NCBI RefSeq assembly: GCF_012985205.1
Contig: NZ_JABEKS010000001.1
Coordinates: 1,116,001 to 1,180,000 of the forward strand
Origin: Planctomonas sp. JC2975
GTDB lineage: Bacteria > Actinomycetota > Actinomycetes > Actinomycetales > Microbacteriaceae
Direction: 5' to 3'
Length of the DNA: 64,000 nt
The first letter of the stretch is position 1. Every line of letters begins with the position of its first letter. The notes beneath the pieces are model-generated. The model was not told the DNA's origin. It saw nothing but the letters and a program-made list of their open reading frames with translations, and did no database searches. Below, in pieces: positions 35,181 through 44,284 of this stretch. A program made the position numbers and the translations under genes.

Positions 35181-35733
35181 CGCGATGTGGGCGTTCGGAC
35201 GGATCAGCGGGATCCTCGCCCTCGCCCTCTTCACCCTGACCGTGATCCTCGGGATCCTCACTCGCTCCGGACGCCCGCTCATCGGGATGCCGCGCTTCTC
35301 CGTGACGCTCGTGCATCGCAACGTTGCGCTGCTGGCATCCGCGTTCCTCGTGCTGCACGTCGGAACACTCATGTTCGACAGCTACGCCCACCTCAACCTT
35401 GCGGACGTGGTCGTTCCGTTCTTCGGATCGTTCAAGCCGTTCTGGCAGGGCCTTGGAACCGTCGCGTTCGACCTGGTCATCGCGATCGTGATCACCGGCC
35501 TGCTTCGGCGGGTGATCGGACAGCGCACCTTCCGCTTCGTGCACTGGTTCACCTACGCGATGTGGCCGATCGCCGTCGCCCATGCGATCGGAAACGGCAC
35601 GAACGGCACCGACGCCTGGTTCCTCGCCGGATCTGCGATCGCGTGCCTGCTGGTCGCGGCGGCCGTGATCTGGCGGCTCACCGATCGATTCACGGAGACC
35701 GCCAGGGCACGACGAGAAGGACGGTTGTCATGA
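35155..35733 (+). CDS. Ferric reductase-like transmembrane protein (b-haem)
   Basis: A 192-residue protein with about five transmembrane helices and histidine pairs suited to haem b: H59 region (VTLVHRNVALLASAFLVLHVG) and VHWFTYAMWPIAVAHAIG. This is the Ferric_reduct/MsrQ-like helix bundle without a flavin/NADPH domain, so electrons must come from a partner. The neighbouring NuoF-like protein and ferredoxin are obvious candidates. The start overlaps apbE and the stop overlaps the next gene (ATGA). Confidence 0.85.
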   Translation: MAVIAVFDDAMWAFGRISGILALALFTLTVILGILTRSGRPLIGMPRFSVTLVHRNVALLASAFLVLHVGTLMFDSYAHLNLADVVVPFFGSFKPFWQGLGTVAFDLVIAIVITGLLRRVIGQRTFRFVHWFTYAMWPIAVAHAIGNGTNGTDAWFLAGSAIACLLVAAAVIWRLTDRFTETARARREGRLS

Positions 35734-36986
35734 GTACGAACACCCTCTCGAATGAGCCGGCCATGGCATCCCGCACCTCGCCACAGGCAGTGCAACGCCT
35801 CTTCGCGGCCGGACCGCACGCCGACCATCGTGCGCATCTGGCCACCTACGGTCCGCAGGACCGCGGTGGTTCCGTCACGCTGTTCGGCGAGCTCGAGCGC
35901 TCCGGCCTGACCGGACGCGGCGGTGCGGGCTTCGCCGCATGGCGCAAGGTGCTGGCGACTGACGACGCACGTACGAGCCGCGCCATGGCGGGCAGACCCG
36001 TGGTCATCGCGAACGGTGCGGAAGGCGAGCCGCGCAGCCTCAAGGACAAGACGCTGCTCGAGCACGCTCCGCACCTCGTCATCGACGGACTCCTCGCAGC
36101 GGCCGCTGCCGTGCACGCCGGTTCGACCTACCTCTATGCGGCCTCGCGCAGCCTGGAGCCGATCGCGGCGGCCATCACCGAGCGGGAGGATGCCGACAGC
36201 ATCGTCCTGCGCGAAGCTCCCGACACCTTCATCGCCGGCGAGGCGAGTGCGGTCGTCAACGGCATCGAGAACGGAATCGCTCTGCCGCAGGACCGCATCC
36301 GGCGCCTCAGCGACACCGGCCTGAAGCGCCGCCCGACGCTCGTGCACAACGCGGAGACGCTCGCCCACCTCGCACTCATCGCGCGCTACGGATCGGGATG
36401 GTTCCGAACCGCCGGCACCTCGCGCGATCCTGGCACACGACTGGTCACGGTCTCGGGCGATGTTCCGCAGCAACGTGTCATGGAGGTCCCTGGCGGCGCG
36501 GTCCTCGGCGATATGCTGCTCGCAGCCGGCGTCGACATCGCCGCAGTCGGCGCGGTCCTGGTCGGTGGATACCACGGCGCGTGGGTCCCTGCCGACGTGC
36601 TCGACGCACCGCTTTCCGCGGACGGCCTCGCCCCTCTGGGCGCCGCTCCGGGCGCCGGCGTGCTGCTCGTGCTCGGTCGTCGCCGATGCGGCCTTCGGGC
36701 AACGGCCGACATCGCCGGCTACCTCGCCGACCAGTCGGCCCGTCAGTGCGGACCGTGCATGTTCGGCCTGCCCGAGCTGGCCAGGATGCTCGGTGAGCTC
36801 GCCGCGGGGATCCGCGACAAGGATCTTCCCGCACGACTCCGCGCGCTCTCCGCAGACGTCGCAGGCCGCGGCTCATGTCATCACCCCGACGGCACCACAC
36901 GGATGATCGCGAGCGCGCTCGGCGTGTTCCGCGACGACGTCCACGCCCACCTTGCCGGACGCTGCCTCGCGGCAGAGGGACGTTAG
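35730..36986 (+). CDS. NuoF-like flavoprotein with SLBB domain, one cluster cysteine missing
   Basis: A 418-residue homologue of complex I subunit F. The FMN/NADH loop is TGRGGAGFAAWRK near residue 55, with NGAEGEPRSLKDKTLLEHAPH, then FIAGEASAVVNGIENG, an SLBB domain (VPGGAVLGDMLLAAG...) and the iron-sulphur domain. In NuoF four cysteines bind the N3 cluster; here C340, C343 and C383 are present but the first is A337. It is coupled by ATGA to the membrane protein. It likely moves electrons between a nicotinamide or flavin donor and the membrane haem or ferredoxin. Confidence 0.88.
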   Translation: MSTNTLSNEPAMASRTSPQAVQRLFAAGPHADHRAHLATYGPQDRGGSVTLFGELERSGLTGRGGAGFAAWRKVLATDDARTSRAMAGRPVVIANGAEGEPRSLKDKTLLEHAPHLVIDGLLAAAAAVHAGSTYLYAASRSLEPIAAAITEREDADSIVLREAPDTFIAGEASAVVNGIENGIALPQDRIRRLSDTGLKRRPTLVHNAETLAHLALIARYGSGWFRTAGTSRDPGTRLVTVSGDVPQQRVMEVPGGAVLGDMLLAAGVDIAAVGAVLVGGYHGAWVPADVLDAPLSADGLAPLGAAPGAGVLLVLGRRRCGLRATADIAGYLADQSARQCGPCMFGLPELARMLGELAAGIRDKDLPARLRALSADVAGRGSCHHPDGTTRMIASALGVFRDDVHAHLAGRCLAAEGR

Positions 36987-36996
36987 GAGGACCCCC

Positions 36997-37254
36997 ATGC
37001 CAGCCATCGGCGGCGACCGACCGTCTGACGACGCCCGTCTGCACATCGACTGGACCCGCTGCGACGGTCGCGGCCTGTGCGCGGAGCTCCTCCCAGAGCT
37101 TCTCGATCGGGACGAATGGGGCTATCCGCTGCCCACGCAGACCCGCGACCGGTCGAACGTCTCCGTGCCATCCGACCTGGTCGATGCCGCGCGGAGCGCG
37201 ACGCGGGTGTGCCCGTTGCTTGCGTTGCGGCTGCTCGAGCCCACCCGTCTGTAG
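36997..37254 (+). CDS. [3Fe-4S]/[4Fe-4S] ferredoxin
   Basis: An 85-residue small ferredoxin. Cysteines C22 and C28 (RCDGRGLCAEL) and C72 (RVCPLLAL) give the three-cysteine pattern of actinobacterial monocluster ferredoxins; the fourth position is G25, as in 3Fe-4S types. TTAGGAGG precedes ATG, 10 bp after the NuoF-like stop. It closes the electron-transfer operon and is the probable mobile carrier. Confidence 0.87.
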   Translation: MPAIGGDRPSDDARLHIDWTRCDGRGLCAELLPELLDRDEWGYPLPTQTRDRSNVSVPSDLVDAARSATRVCPLLALRLLEPTRL

Positions 37255-37307
37255 AGATCGCCGTCGTTCTGGGCGAACACGACTGCACCTGAATCAGGGA
37301 CGGCCGC

Positions 37308-38342
37308 TTACCGGCTCGTGACGGCGGCCGGCTGCGGCACGCGGCCGAGCCGAGGCTGCCTGCGGAACTGGCCGGTGAGCACGAGGACTACAGCGATCAC
37401 GGCCATGACGATCCACGGGACGAGACCGAGCGGTCCGACGATGACGGGATCCGGCCGGGATCCGGCCGCCGCCAGCAGGGTGAGGATCCCGGCGGCGCCG
37501 TTGAACCCAGCGTGCGCGAACACCGAGGGCCAGACCGAGCCGCTGCGCAGGCGCAGCCAGCCGACCAGGATGCCGAGGAACAGGCATCCGCCCACCATCA
37601 TCAGCAGCCCGAACAGGTTGGGCTGGGCGAAGTCGTAGCCGAGCAGGATGATCGGCGCGTGCCAGAGCCCCCACACGACTCCCGTCAGGATGAGCGCAGG
37701 CCAGGTGCCGAGCGGTCGCAGGCTCGGCAGCAGCCAGCCGCGCCAGCCGAGCTCCTCGCCTACCGTCGCGAGCGTGTTGAAGACCGACGCGAAGGGCAGC
37801 GAGACGAGCTGGATCAGCACCAGCAGTCCGATCGGCAGCGGGATCGCCTTGCCGTGCGCAGCAGCGGCGAGCAGCTCCCTGAACGCGGAGAAGTGCACGA
37901 GGTCGAGCTTCACGAGCCCCAGAGCCGCCGCCAGGAACACGCTCGCGACGACGACCAGGATGCTGCCGAGGAGCCCGACGACCGTGAGTCCGATCACGCG
38001 CTTGGCCGGGGTGAGCGGCCACACGCCCAGGTACTCCCTCAGCGGACGCGGTCGTGGCCGCTGCACGAAGAAGGCGACGATGAGCGCGGCAGCGGCCGGC
38101 GTGTACATCATGGCGACGATCAGGAAGATCGCCCCCGGCGTGTTCAGACCCTCGCCGCTCAGCCAGAGCGGCAGGCAGATGAGCCAGGCGAGCCCGAAGG
38201 CGATGACGACATAGGTGCCGACGGCGGGCCAGGGCACCCTCACGGGGAAGGGCGATGCGGATGCCTCGTCCGCATCGACAGGGGGCAGCGCGGCAGCGGA
38301 CTCCGCCGTTCCCGATCGGGCTGCGTGTTCGTCGTACGTCAT
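37308..38342 (-). CDS. CPBP family intramembrane protease
   Basis: A 344-residue membrane protease with a 60-residue acidic N-terminal extension before about eight helices. The catalytic motif is GEELGWRGWLLPSL, with WGLWHAPIILLGYD as the second motif and FAHAGFNGAAG as the third, all intact. AGGAGGAACC precedes ATG 38342. It ends 53 bp from the ferredoxin gene on the opposite strand and lies downstream of the DUF1648 gene. Confidence 0.9.
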   Translation of the reverse strand: MTYDEHAARSGTAESAAALPPVDADEASASPFPVRVPWPAVGTYVVIAFGLAWLICLPLWLSGEGLNTPGAIFLIVAMMYTPAAAALIVAFFVQRPRPRPLREYLGVWPLTPAKRVIGLTVVGLLGSILVVVASVFLAAALGLVKLDLVHFSAFRELLAAAAHGKAIPLPIGLLVLIQLVSLPFASVFNTLATVGEELGWRGWLLPSLRPLGTWPALILTGVVWGLWHAPIILLGYDFAQPNLFGLLMMVGGCLFLGILVGWLRLRSGSVWPSVFAHAGFNGAAGILTLLAAAGSRPDPVIVGPLGLVPWIVMAVIAVVLVLTGQFRRQPRLGRVPQPAAVTSR

Positions 38343-38439
38343 GGTTCCTCCTGGGCTGAGAGGGTTCCGCTGGAGCGGATTCTGATGCTGAAGGTGCGTC
38401 GACCGGCTCACCGACGACGCTGGATCGATGGACTCGCGA

Positions 38440-39555
38440 TCAGCGCGGCGCCCGCGAGACCATGGCGAACACGATGATGCCGAGGAGGACGACGAGGAGC
38501 GCCACGCAGATGGCGATGCCCGCCGGATGCCCGAGGTTGATCGTCCAGCCGACGCCGAAGCGTCGCGGCACCATGATGGACGGGTCGTCGGGGTTCACGT
38601 AGAAGATGCCGGCCTTCCAGAAGCGGTCGTCGTCTGGCGCATCCGCTGCGGACTTCGACGCCGCCGGCTTCGGCACACCGCTGCGGATGATCCGGCCCCA
38701 CCGCACGAGGAACAGCACCAGCACGAGCAGGATCAGCGCCAGCATCACCAGCGTTCCGGCCGACACCGCCCAGTGCGACTCCGGCAACAGCCAGGAGACG
38801 ACCGAGATCCAGGCGAGCGTCAGGGTGATGACGAACATCAGCCGGCCGAGGAGCGCGGAAACGGCGGATCGGATGGCGCGCGCTCGCAGCACGTTCTGCT
38901 CCGCCTCGGCGGAGGGGAGCCCTCGCACCGGTACGACGCGATTCAGGAACGACAGGGCGAAGATTCCGCAGAGCACGATCCCGCCGATGATCAGCGGACC
39001 GAACACGGCCCAGATGCTCTTCTCCGCATAGCGGTCAGGCGCTCCGCCGGCTCCCCAGTGGACCGGAACCTGTGCCGGCAGCGAGTCGTAGACGCCGACG
39101 CCGATCGCTGCGGCGATCGCGAGCAGGAGGAGGGATGCGGCGAACCACCCGGCGGGAACCGGCGCGTGCACGGGGTCGACCGTCACCGATCCGACGAGCC
39201 GAACCTGGACGCCCTTGTACCACTGACCCTCGTGCTTCGCGCGGACGATGGCCTGCCTGGCGACGATGTACGCAACGGCAGTGCCCACGACGAAGAGCAG
39301 CGTGCTGACGATCGCGGCCGCAACCGGAGACACGAAGACCAGCGCCACGAGCACGACGACCGCGAGCAACCAGGCCGCGCCGATCATCCAGAAATAGCGG
39401 TGGCGAGCGGAGCGGATCACCGGCTCGTCCTGCCGTGCGACGGGCACGTTCACACCCATCGGCACCGTCGGCGGCATCATCGCCGGAAGCAGGAGCATGA
39501 TCGCGGCGATGACGATCAAGGTCACGAGGATCGTGACGAAGACTGCGGCGTTCAT
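38440..39555 (-). CDS. DUF1648/DUF5808 membrane protein
   Basis: A 371-residue protein with about eight transmembrane helices. A DUF1648 segment (SLPAQVPVHWGAGGAPDRYAEKS) lies in the middle, and a DUF5808-like C terminus (DRFWKAGIFYVNPDDPSIMVPRRFGVGWTINLG, split by me) follows. Such proteins are often found with YtrA-type GntR repressors and cell-envelope stress. The start overlaps the GntR gene by 4 bp. Biochemical function unknown. Confidence 0.85.
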   Translation of the reverse strand: MNAAVFVTILVTLIVIAAIMLLLPAMMPPTVPMGVNVPVARQDEPVIRSARHRYFWMIGAAWLLAVVVLVALVFVSPVAAAIVSTLLFVVGTAVAYIVARQAIVRAKHEGQWYKGVQVRLVGSVTVDPVHAPVPAGWFAASLLLLAIAAAIGVGVYDSLPAQVPVHWGAGGAPDRYAEKSIWAVFGPLIIGGIVLCGIFALSFLNRVVPVRGLPSAEAEQNVLRARAIRSAVSALLGRLMFVITLTLAWISVVSWLLPESHWAVSAGTLVMLALILLVLVLFLVRWGRIIRSGVPKPAASKSAADAPDDDRFWKAGIFYVNPDDPSIMVPRRFGVGWTINLGHPAGIAICVALLVVLLGIIVFAMVSRAPR

Positions 39556-39995
39556 CGGTTGTCGTTCTCTCCTGCTCCGGTGTCACCATTCGAGCGCCGA
39601 TCGGCGAAGTCCGCGAGGATGCTCCCCGCCGCCGTCAGCACTGTGCCGTCCGTTTCGCCCTGCGCGACGGCCTCCGCGAGCACCGTCGTGAGGCGCGCCT
39701 CCCAGCCCGCCCGCGCGGCGGCATCCCACTCGGGTGCCGAACCGTCGTTCGTGTGCGGACCGCGCGCGATCACGGATCCTGCCGTGCGGTTCGTCCGCAC
39801 GAGACCCTCGGCCCGCAGCAGGTCGTAACCCTTGCCGACCGTGGCGATGTTGATACCGAACTGTCCGGCAAGCTGACGCACGGGCGTGAGCTTGTCGCCG
39901 GGGCGCAGCCGCCCTGCTGCGATGCCCTCAACCACCCTGTCGCGCAGCTGCTGGTACAGCGGAACCTCGGAGATCGGGTCGATCTCGATCTGCAT
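39552..39995 (-). CDS. GntR family regulator, YtrA subfamily
   Basis: A 147-residue regulator with an N-terminal winged helix (VPLYQQLRDRVVEGIAAGRL, then KLTPVRQLAGQFGINIATVGKGYDLL) and a short helical C terminus of the YtrA type without a metabolite-binding domain. GGGAGG precedes a GTG-ATG pair; ATG 39995 gives the better spacing. It is coupled to the DUF1648 gene and probably represses both through the dyad just upstream. Confidence 0.9.
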   Translation of the reverse strand: MQIEIDPISEVPLYQQLRDRVVEGIAAGRLRPGDKLTPVRQLAGQFGINIATVGKGYDLLRAEGLVRTNRTAGSVIARGPHTNDGSAPEWDAAARAGWEARLTTVLAEAVAQGETDGTVLTAAGSILADFADRRSNGDTGAGENDNR

Positions 39996-40006
39996 CACGC
40001 CTCCCT

Positions 40007-40043
40007 GTATCGCTTGTACTAGTAGTTATAACACAAGTGATAC
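40007..40043 (-). promoter_or_regulatory. GntR (YtrA-type) operator and promoter
   Basis: Half-sites GTATCGCTTGT (40007-40017) and ACAAGTGATAC (40033-40043) form an 11-bp inverted repeat with one mismatch and a 15-bp centre that holds ACTAGT and a -10-like TATAAC on the minus strand. It ends 12 bases before the GntR start, so autorepression is likely. The rest of 40044-40185 has no feature. Confidence 0.75.
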
Positions 40044-40185
40044 AAGCCGGCTTCGCCCGGATCCGTTTGCCGCCGGTGGGTCCGGATATGCAGGAGGACG
40101 AAGGGGTGGGGGTGTCGACGACAAGCGGACCGTGCCGGGGCGCGCGCTGGCCGCGTCGTGCGGACCGGCCCGTTCGCGCGTGGGG

Positions 40186-41151
40186 TCAGGCCGGGAACAG
40201 TGCCGAGATCTCTTCCGCCTCGTCGAGCGTCGGGGTCCATGCAGTAGCTGCATCCGCGTTCGAGGTGACCTGCTCGGCGGATGTCGCGCCGGCGATCACA
40301 CTGGTCAGGCCGGGCTGCGCGAGCAGCCATCCGAACGTGGCCTGCAGCATCGAGATGTCGCGGACGTCGCAGAAGCGCTGGAAGGCATCCAGCGCATCCC
40401 ACGGCGCCTCGTCGATGATGTGACGCCGCTGCCGCATGATACGGCTGTCGTCGGGACCGCCCGACCGCGAGAACTTGCCGGTGAAGAGTCCGTTGTGCAG
40501 CGGGAAGAACGGCAGGAACCCGAGTCCGTACGCGTTCACCGCAGGGAGGACCTCACGCTCGGCATCCCGACGTACGAGGTTGTACTCGTTCTGCGCTGAG
40601 ATGAACCGCGGATGCCCGTGCAGCACCGCCTGATACTCCGCGTCGGCGATCTGCCACCCTGCGAAGTTCGAGTGCCCGATGTAGCGCACCTTGCCCTCGG
40701 AGATGAGGTCGTCGAGCACGCCGAGGGTCTCTTCGATGGGCGTCAGCGGGTCCGGACGATGCAGCTGGTACAGGTCGATCCAGTCGGTCTGGAGCCTGGT
40801 GAGGGATGCCTCGACCGCGCGCCGTACGTAGCGTCGCGAACCACGGGCGCCCCAGTCCGGACCGTTCGCGCCGCGCATGTCCATGCCGAACTTCGTCGCC
40901 AGCACGACGCGTTCGCGCTTGCCCTTCAGCGCAACGCCCATGAGCGTTTCGCTCAGTCCCGGCGTCTTGCCGTAGACATCTGCCGTGTCGAGGAACGTGA
41001 CACCGGCCTCAACGGCGGCGTCCAGCACCGCGCTGGTCCCCTCCTGCGTCTCGGTGCGGGTGTCGGGACGCCCGAAGTTGTTGCAGCCGAGACCCACCGT
41101 CGAGACGACGAGGCCGGAGGGACCGAGAGTGCGGTATTCGATATCTGCCAT
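40186..41151 (-). CDS. Aldo/keto reductase
   Basis: A 321-residue NADPH-dependent TIM-barrel reductase. The catalytic set is visible: D in FLDTADVYGKTPG, Y in the same motif, K in LATKFGMD and H in YQLHRPDP. The phosphate-binding C-terminal motif SVIAGATSAEQV is present. It resembles the AKR5/11/12 group, with broad carbonyl substrates. The ATG at 41151 lies seven bases after TAGCGT (41159-41164), a probable leaderless start. Confidence 0.93.
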   Translation of the reverse strand: MADIEYRTLGPSGLVVSTVGLGCNNFGRPDTRTETQEGTSAVLDAAVEAGVTFLDTADVYGKTPGLSETLMGVALKGKRERVVLATKFGMDMRGANGPDWGARGSRRYVRRAVEASLTRLQTDWIDLYQLHRPDPLTPIEETLGVLDDLISEGKVRYIGHSNFAGWQIADAEYQAVLHGHPRFISAQNEYNLVRRDAEREVLPAVNAYGLGFLPFFPLHNGLFTGKFSRSGGPDDSRIMRQRRHIIDEAPWDALDAFQRFCDVRDISMLQATFGWLLAQPGLTSVIAGATSAEQVTSNADAATAWTPTLDEAEEISALFPA

Positions 41152-41189
41152 GGGGACGACGCTAGCGAGCGGGGCGCCGCCGCGTGCAC

Positions 41190-43160
41190 TCATCGTCCGG
41201 CCGCGTACCCCTGCACCCCCCGCGGGTTGGCCGCGGCCCACAGCTCGCGCGGCGTCGACATCCCCTGCGACGTCGTGCTGCCGACACCGCTCAGGCGTCC
41301 CAGGGTCCACCCTCCGGCGACCGTGATGCTGTGCCCGCGGCGCTCGAGTTCGGCGATCACGTCGGATCCGACGCGATCCTCCACGACCAGGCCCGCCGGC
41401 TCCCACACGCGCGGCCAAAAGCTTGAGACGTGGCTCGTGGTATGGAACGTGGGGGCATCGATCGCGGCCTGCGGATCCCAGCCGGCCACCAGCATCCGCA
41501 GCAGGGCAGGCAACTGCCACTGGTCCTGCTGGTCACCACCAGGCGTGCCGAGCGTGAGCACCCGCGTGCTGCCGTTGGGAGCGGATGCCGTCACCAGCGT
41601 CGCAGAGAGCGTCGTGCGCGGGCGGGCGTCCGGCCGCAACACAGCAGGGGACTCCGGATCCAGCCAGGCCATCTGCAGACGCGTGCCGAGGCAGAAGCCC
41701 AGCTCCGGAATCGTCGGCGAGGACTGCAGCCATCCACCGGACGGCGTGACCGTGACGACATTGCCGAAGCGGTCGGCCACGTCGAGGTGGCAGGTATCGC
41801 CGCGCGTCTGACCGTGACGGTCGACGGTCGGCTCACCGACTCCGGCCGGCAGGTCGTTTCGTGACGCGGCCGTGGCAGCGCTCTCGGCCGTTCCGGCTGC
41901 GACATCGCCCGCCTCGTCGGCGTAAGCGCCGTCAGAGCACTCGTCGTCGCCGGAGTCGTCGTCGACCTCCGCGAGCCCGTCCTTGCCGATGCCGGCCCCG
42001 ACGGCCGGCAGGTACGGAGTGCGACCATCCGGCGACCCGGGGCGGAGCTCTGCGCTCGCCTCATCGCCGATGAGCGCCGCACGTGCCTCCGCGTATTCCG
42101 GGGACAGCAACGCAGCGAGCGGAACGTCGGCGAATCGCGGATCCGCATACCAGGCATCCCGGTCGGCCAGCGCGAGCTTCTGCGCCTCGGCGATGACGTG
42201 GATGCCGAACGCGGTCGACGGATCCAGGTGCTCGTCGGCGAGCCCGTGGAGGCGACCGTATGCATCCAGGATGGCGAGGGTCTGCAGCAGGACGGGACCC
42301 TGCCCCCACGGCCCGGTCTTATGCAGAGCGAACCCGTGGAACTCTATGCTGACCGGCGCCTCGTCGCCCGCCTCGAAGGCCGTCAGGTCGGCTGCCGTGA
42401 GCACGCCGGCGTGGTCGTGGCCGTCGCTGTGGCGATGCGGCGTGCGCACGAAGCGCTCGATCGCGTGCGCGACGAATCCGGTCTTCCAGGCCTCACTGGC
42501 GGCGGCGATCCGCTCGGCCCGCGTCGCCCGGCCCTCCCCCGCATCGATTAGCCGGCGGAGCACTGCGGCGTACGTCGGGTTGACCATGAGCTCGCCCGGT
42601 TTCGGCGCATTGCCCTCCGCATCGAGCCAGAGCGCCGCAGAGGTCTGCCAGTGATCCAGGAAGTGCGTGCGGATTCGCTCGATCGTCGTGACGACGTTCT
42701 GGTGCACCGGATGCCCGTGCTCGGCGTATCCGATCGCGTACGCCAGCACGTCTCCGAGTTCCCACGTTCCGTGCTTGGCCAAGAGCCACAGCCACGCCTC
42801 GACCGACCCGGGAACGGCTGCCGCGAGGGCGCCGGCACCCGGGACATCCGTCAGCCCTTCGACGTCGCGGTAGCGCTCCAGCGTCGCGGCGGCCGGAGCC
42901 GGCCCTTGACCCATCAGCACGCGGACGTCGCCGTCTGCCGGACGGAACAGGCCGGCGAGGTCGCCGCCCGGACCGTTCAGGTGCGGCTCGACGACGTGCA
43001 GCACGAAGCCGGCGGCGACGGCGGCATCGAAGGCGTTTCCCCCGCGCTCGAGCACCGACTGTGCGCTGGCGGTGGCGATCCAATGGGTCGAAGCCGCCAC
43101 GCCGAACGTGCCGCGAAGCGTGGGACGGGTCGTGAAAGCGGGAGCGGGGGCGAAGGTCAC
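41190..43160 (-). CDS. Gamma-glutamyltransferase family protein
   Basis: A 656-residue N-terminal nucleophile hydrolase. Large-subunit motifs include GGNAFDAAVAAGFVLHVVEP and GPGGDLAGLF; the autocleavage/catalytic residue is T456 in RGDTCHLDVADRFGN, followed by TPSGGWLQ and LGTPGGDQQDQW. No signal peptide is seen. About residues 393-437, just before the cleavage site, form an acidic low-complexity linker (DDDSGDDECSDG...) longer than usual. Substrates may be gamma-glutamyl compounds or, as in some relatives, cephalosporin-like acyl groups. GTG 43160 follows TACCGT by seven bases. Confidence 0.9.
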   Translation of the reverse strand: MTFAPAPAFTTRPTLRGTFGVAASTHWIATASAQSVLERGGNAFDAAVAAGFVLHVVEPHLNGPGGDLAGLFRPADGDVRVLMGQGPAPAAATLERYRDVEGLTDVPGAGALAAAVPGSVEAWLWLLAKHGTWELGDVLAYAIGYAEHGHPVHQNVVTTIERIRTHFLDHWQTSAALWLDAEGNAPKPGELMVNPTYAAVLRRLIDAGEGRATRAERIAAASEAWKTGFVAHAIERFVRTPHRHSDGHDHAGVLTAADLTAFEAGDEAPVSIEFHGFALHKTGPWGQGPVLLQTLAILDAYGRLHGLADEHLDPSTAFGIHVIAEAQKLALADRDAWYADPRFADVPLAALLSPEYAEARAALIGDEASAELRPGSPDGRTPYLPAVGAGIGKDGLAEVDDDSGDDECSDGAYADEAGDVAAGTAESAATAASRNDLPAGVGEPTVDRHGQTRGDTCHLDVADRFGNVVTVTPSGGWLQSSPTIPELGFCLGTRLQMAWLDPESPAVLRPDARPRTTLSATLVTASAPNGSTRVLTLGTPGGDQQDQWQLPALLRMLVAGWDPQAAIDAPTFHTTSHVSSFWPRVWEPAGLVVEDRVGSDVIAELERRGHSITVAGGWTLGRLSGVGSTTSQGMSTPRELWAAANPRGVQGYAAGR

Positions 43161-43212
43161 GGTGTCAACGGTAGCGATGGTGCACAAGGCTCGGAGCGGA
43201 GGGACGGCTCGA

Positions 43213-44190
43213 TCAGAGCGCTTCCGCCCAGCCGAACGGATCCTCGCCGGCCGGGATGGCCAGGATCCCGCGCCACAGCACAACGGCATCCAGCCAGCGC
43301 CGTTCGTCCGCGGTAAGCGGTTGCACGGACTGATACCCAGCGAGGAACACGTCGCGGACCTCGCGCGGCGTCGGCCGCCACTGCGTGAACCGCGTTCCGA
43401 GCAGCACGAGCGAGTTCGCGATGTCGTTGATGCGATGGTCGAGCGAGACCTCGTCGAAGTCGAGCACGGCGACGACCTCTGATCCAGCGGTGAGGATGTT
43501 GCCCGACCGGTAGTCCCCGTGGACCAGCTGCTGCGGCACCCCGATCGGGCGCAGGGACTCGAGGTCGACGCGCAGCCGAGCCGACGCATCCGGTGCTCGG
43601 CCGGCATCGTCTTCGTCGAGCCAGCGCGTCATGCGAGCACGCAGGTCGGCGGGCGGTGCGGTCTCGCCGTTGCGCTGCGGGTTGTGGTCGAGTCGATCGT
43701 CCGGACAGGCCGCGAGCGCGCGATGCAAACGCGCGAGCACGGCGCCCGCGTTGCCGACCGCTTCGTCGTCGACGACGTCGAGGTGGTCGGCCTCCACGCT
43801 CCTCTGCACGGCCATCGACAACTGCACGCCGCGTGGTCGCACGACGACGCGCGACTCTCCGTTGACGGATGCCACTTGCGGCACCACCGGCAGTCCCGCG
43901 TCGTGCAGGCGGCCGACCAGATCGCTCACCGCCGAGAACCTCGGGAAGAGCGGAGACGCGTGCGACCACTTGACCACGAGATGCTGATTCGCTGTACGCA
44001 CCCAGGCGATCGCGTTGTGGGCGCTGATCAGGATGCGGTCGCACGCCACAACGTCGAGCGCCCACGATCGCGCGAGTTCCTCGCCGAGCCAGGAGACGGC
44101 ATCCTCATACCGCTCGAACCCGAATCGCTCCCGTAGCGCGTTCCGCGGATCGGTCTGCTCCCAGAGCATCGACAGTCCGGAGGGAAACAC
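43213..44190 (-). CDS. Aminoglycoside phosphotransferase-fold kinase
   Basis: A 325-residue APH/choline-kinase-fold protein. The catalytic loop reads LVHGDYRSGNIL (HGDxxxxN) near residue 220 and the metal-binding AVLDFDEVSLD follows. The N-lobe lysine is in HLVVKWSHA. No specific drug target can be named; many such chromosomal proteins act on small metabolites. The GTG at 44190 lies six bases after TAGGCT (44197-44202), so it is probably leaderless. Confidence 0.88.
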   Translation of the reverse strand: MFPSGLSMLWEQTDPRNALRERFGFERYEDAVSWLGEELARSWALDVVACDRILISAHNAIAWVRTANQHLVVKWSHASPLFPRFSAVSDLVGRLHDAGLPVVPQVASVNGESRVVVRPRGVQLSMAVQRSVEADHLDVVDDEAVGNAGAVLARLHRALAACPDDRLDHNPQRNGETAPPADLRARMTRWLDEDDAGRAPDASARLRVDLESLRPIGVPQQLVHGDYRSGNILTAGSEVVAVLDFDEVSLDHRINDIANSLVLLGTRFTQWRPTPREVRDVFLAGYQSVQPLTADERRWLDAVVLWRGILAIPAGEDPFGWAEAL

Positions 44191-44284
44191 CGCACGAGCC
44201 TATCGTCGGCGTGGAGACGGCCGGGCGCTGCAGCCGCCCCACCGTGCAGCGCCGGGCAGCACCGCAGCCGACCGATACGGCGCC

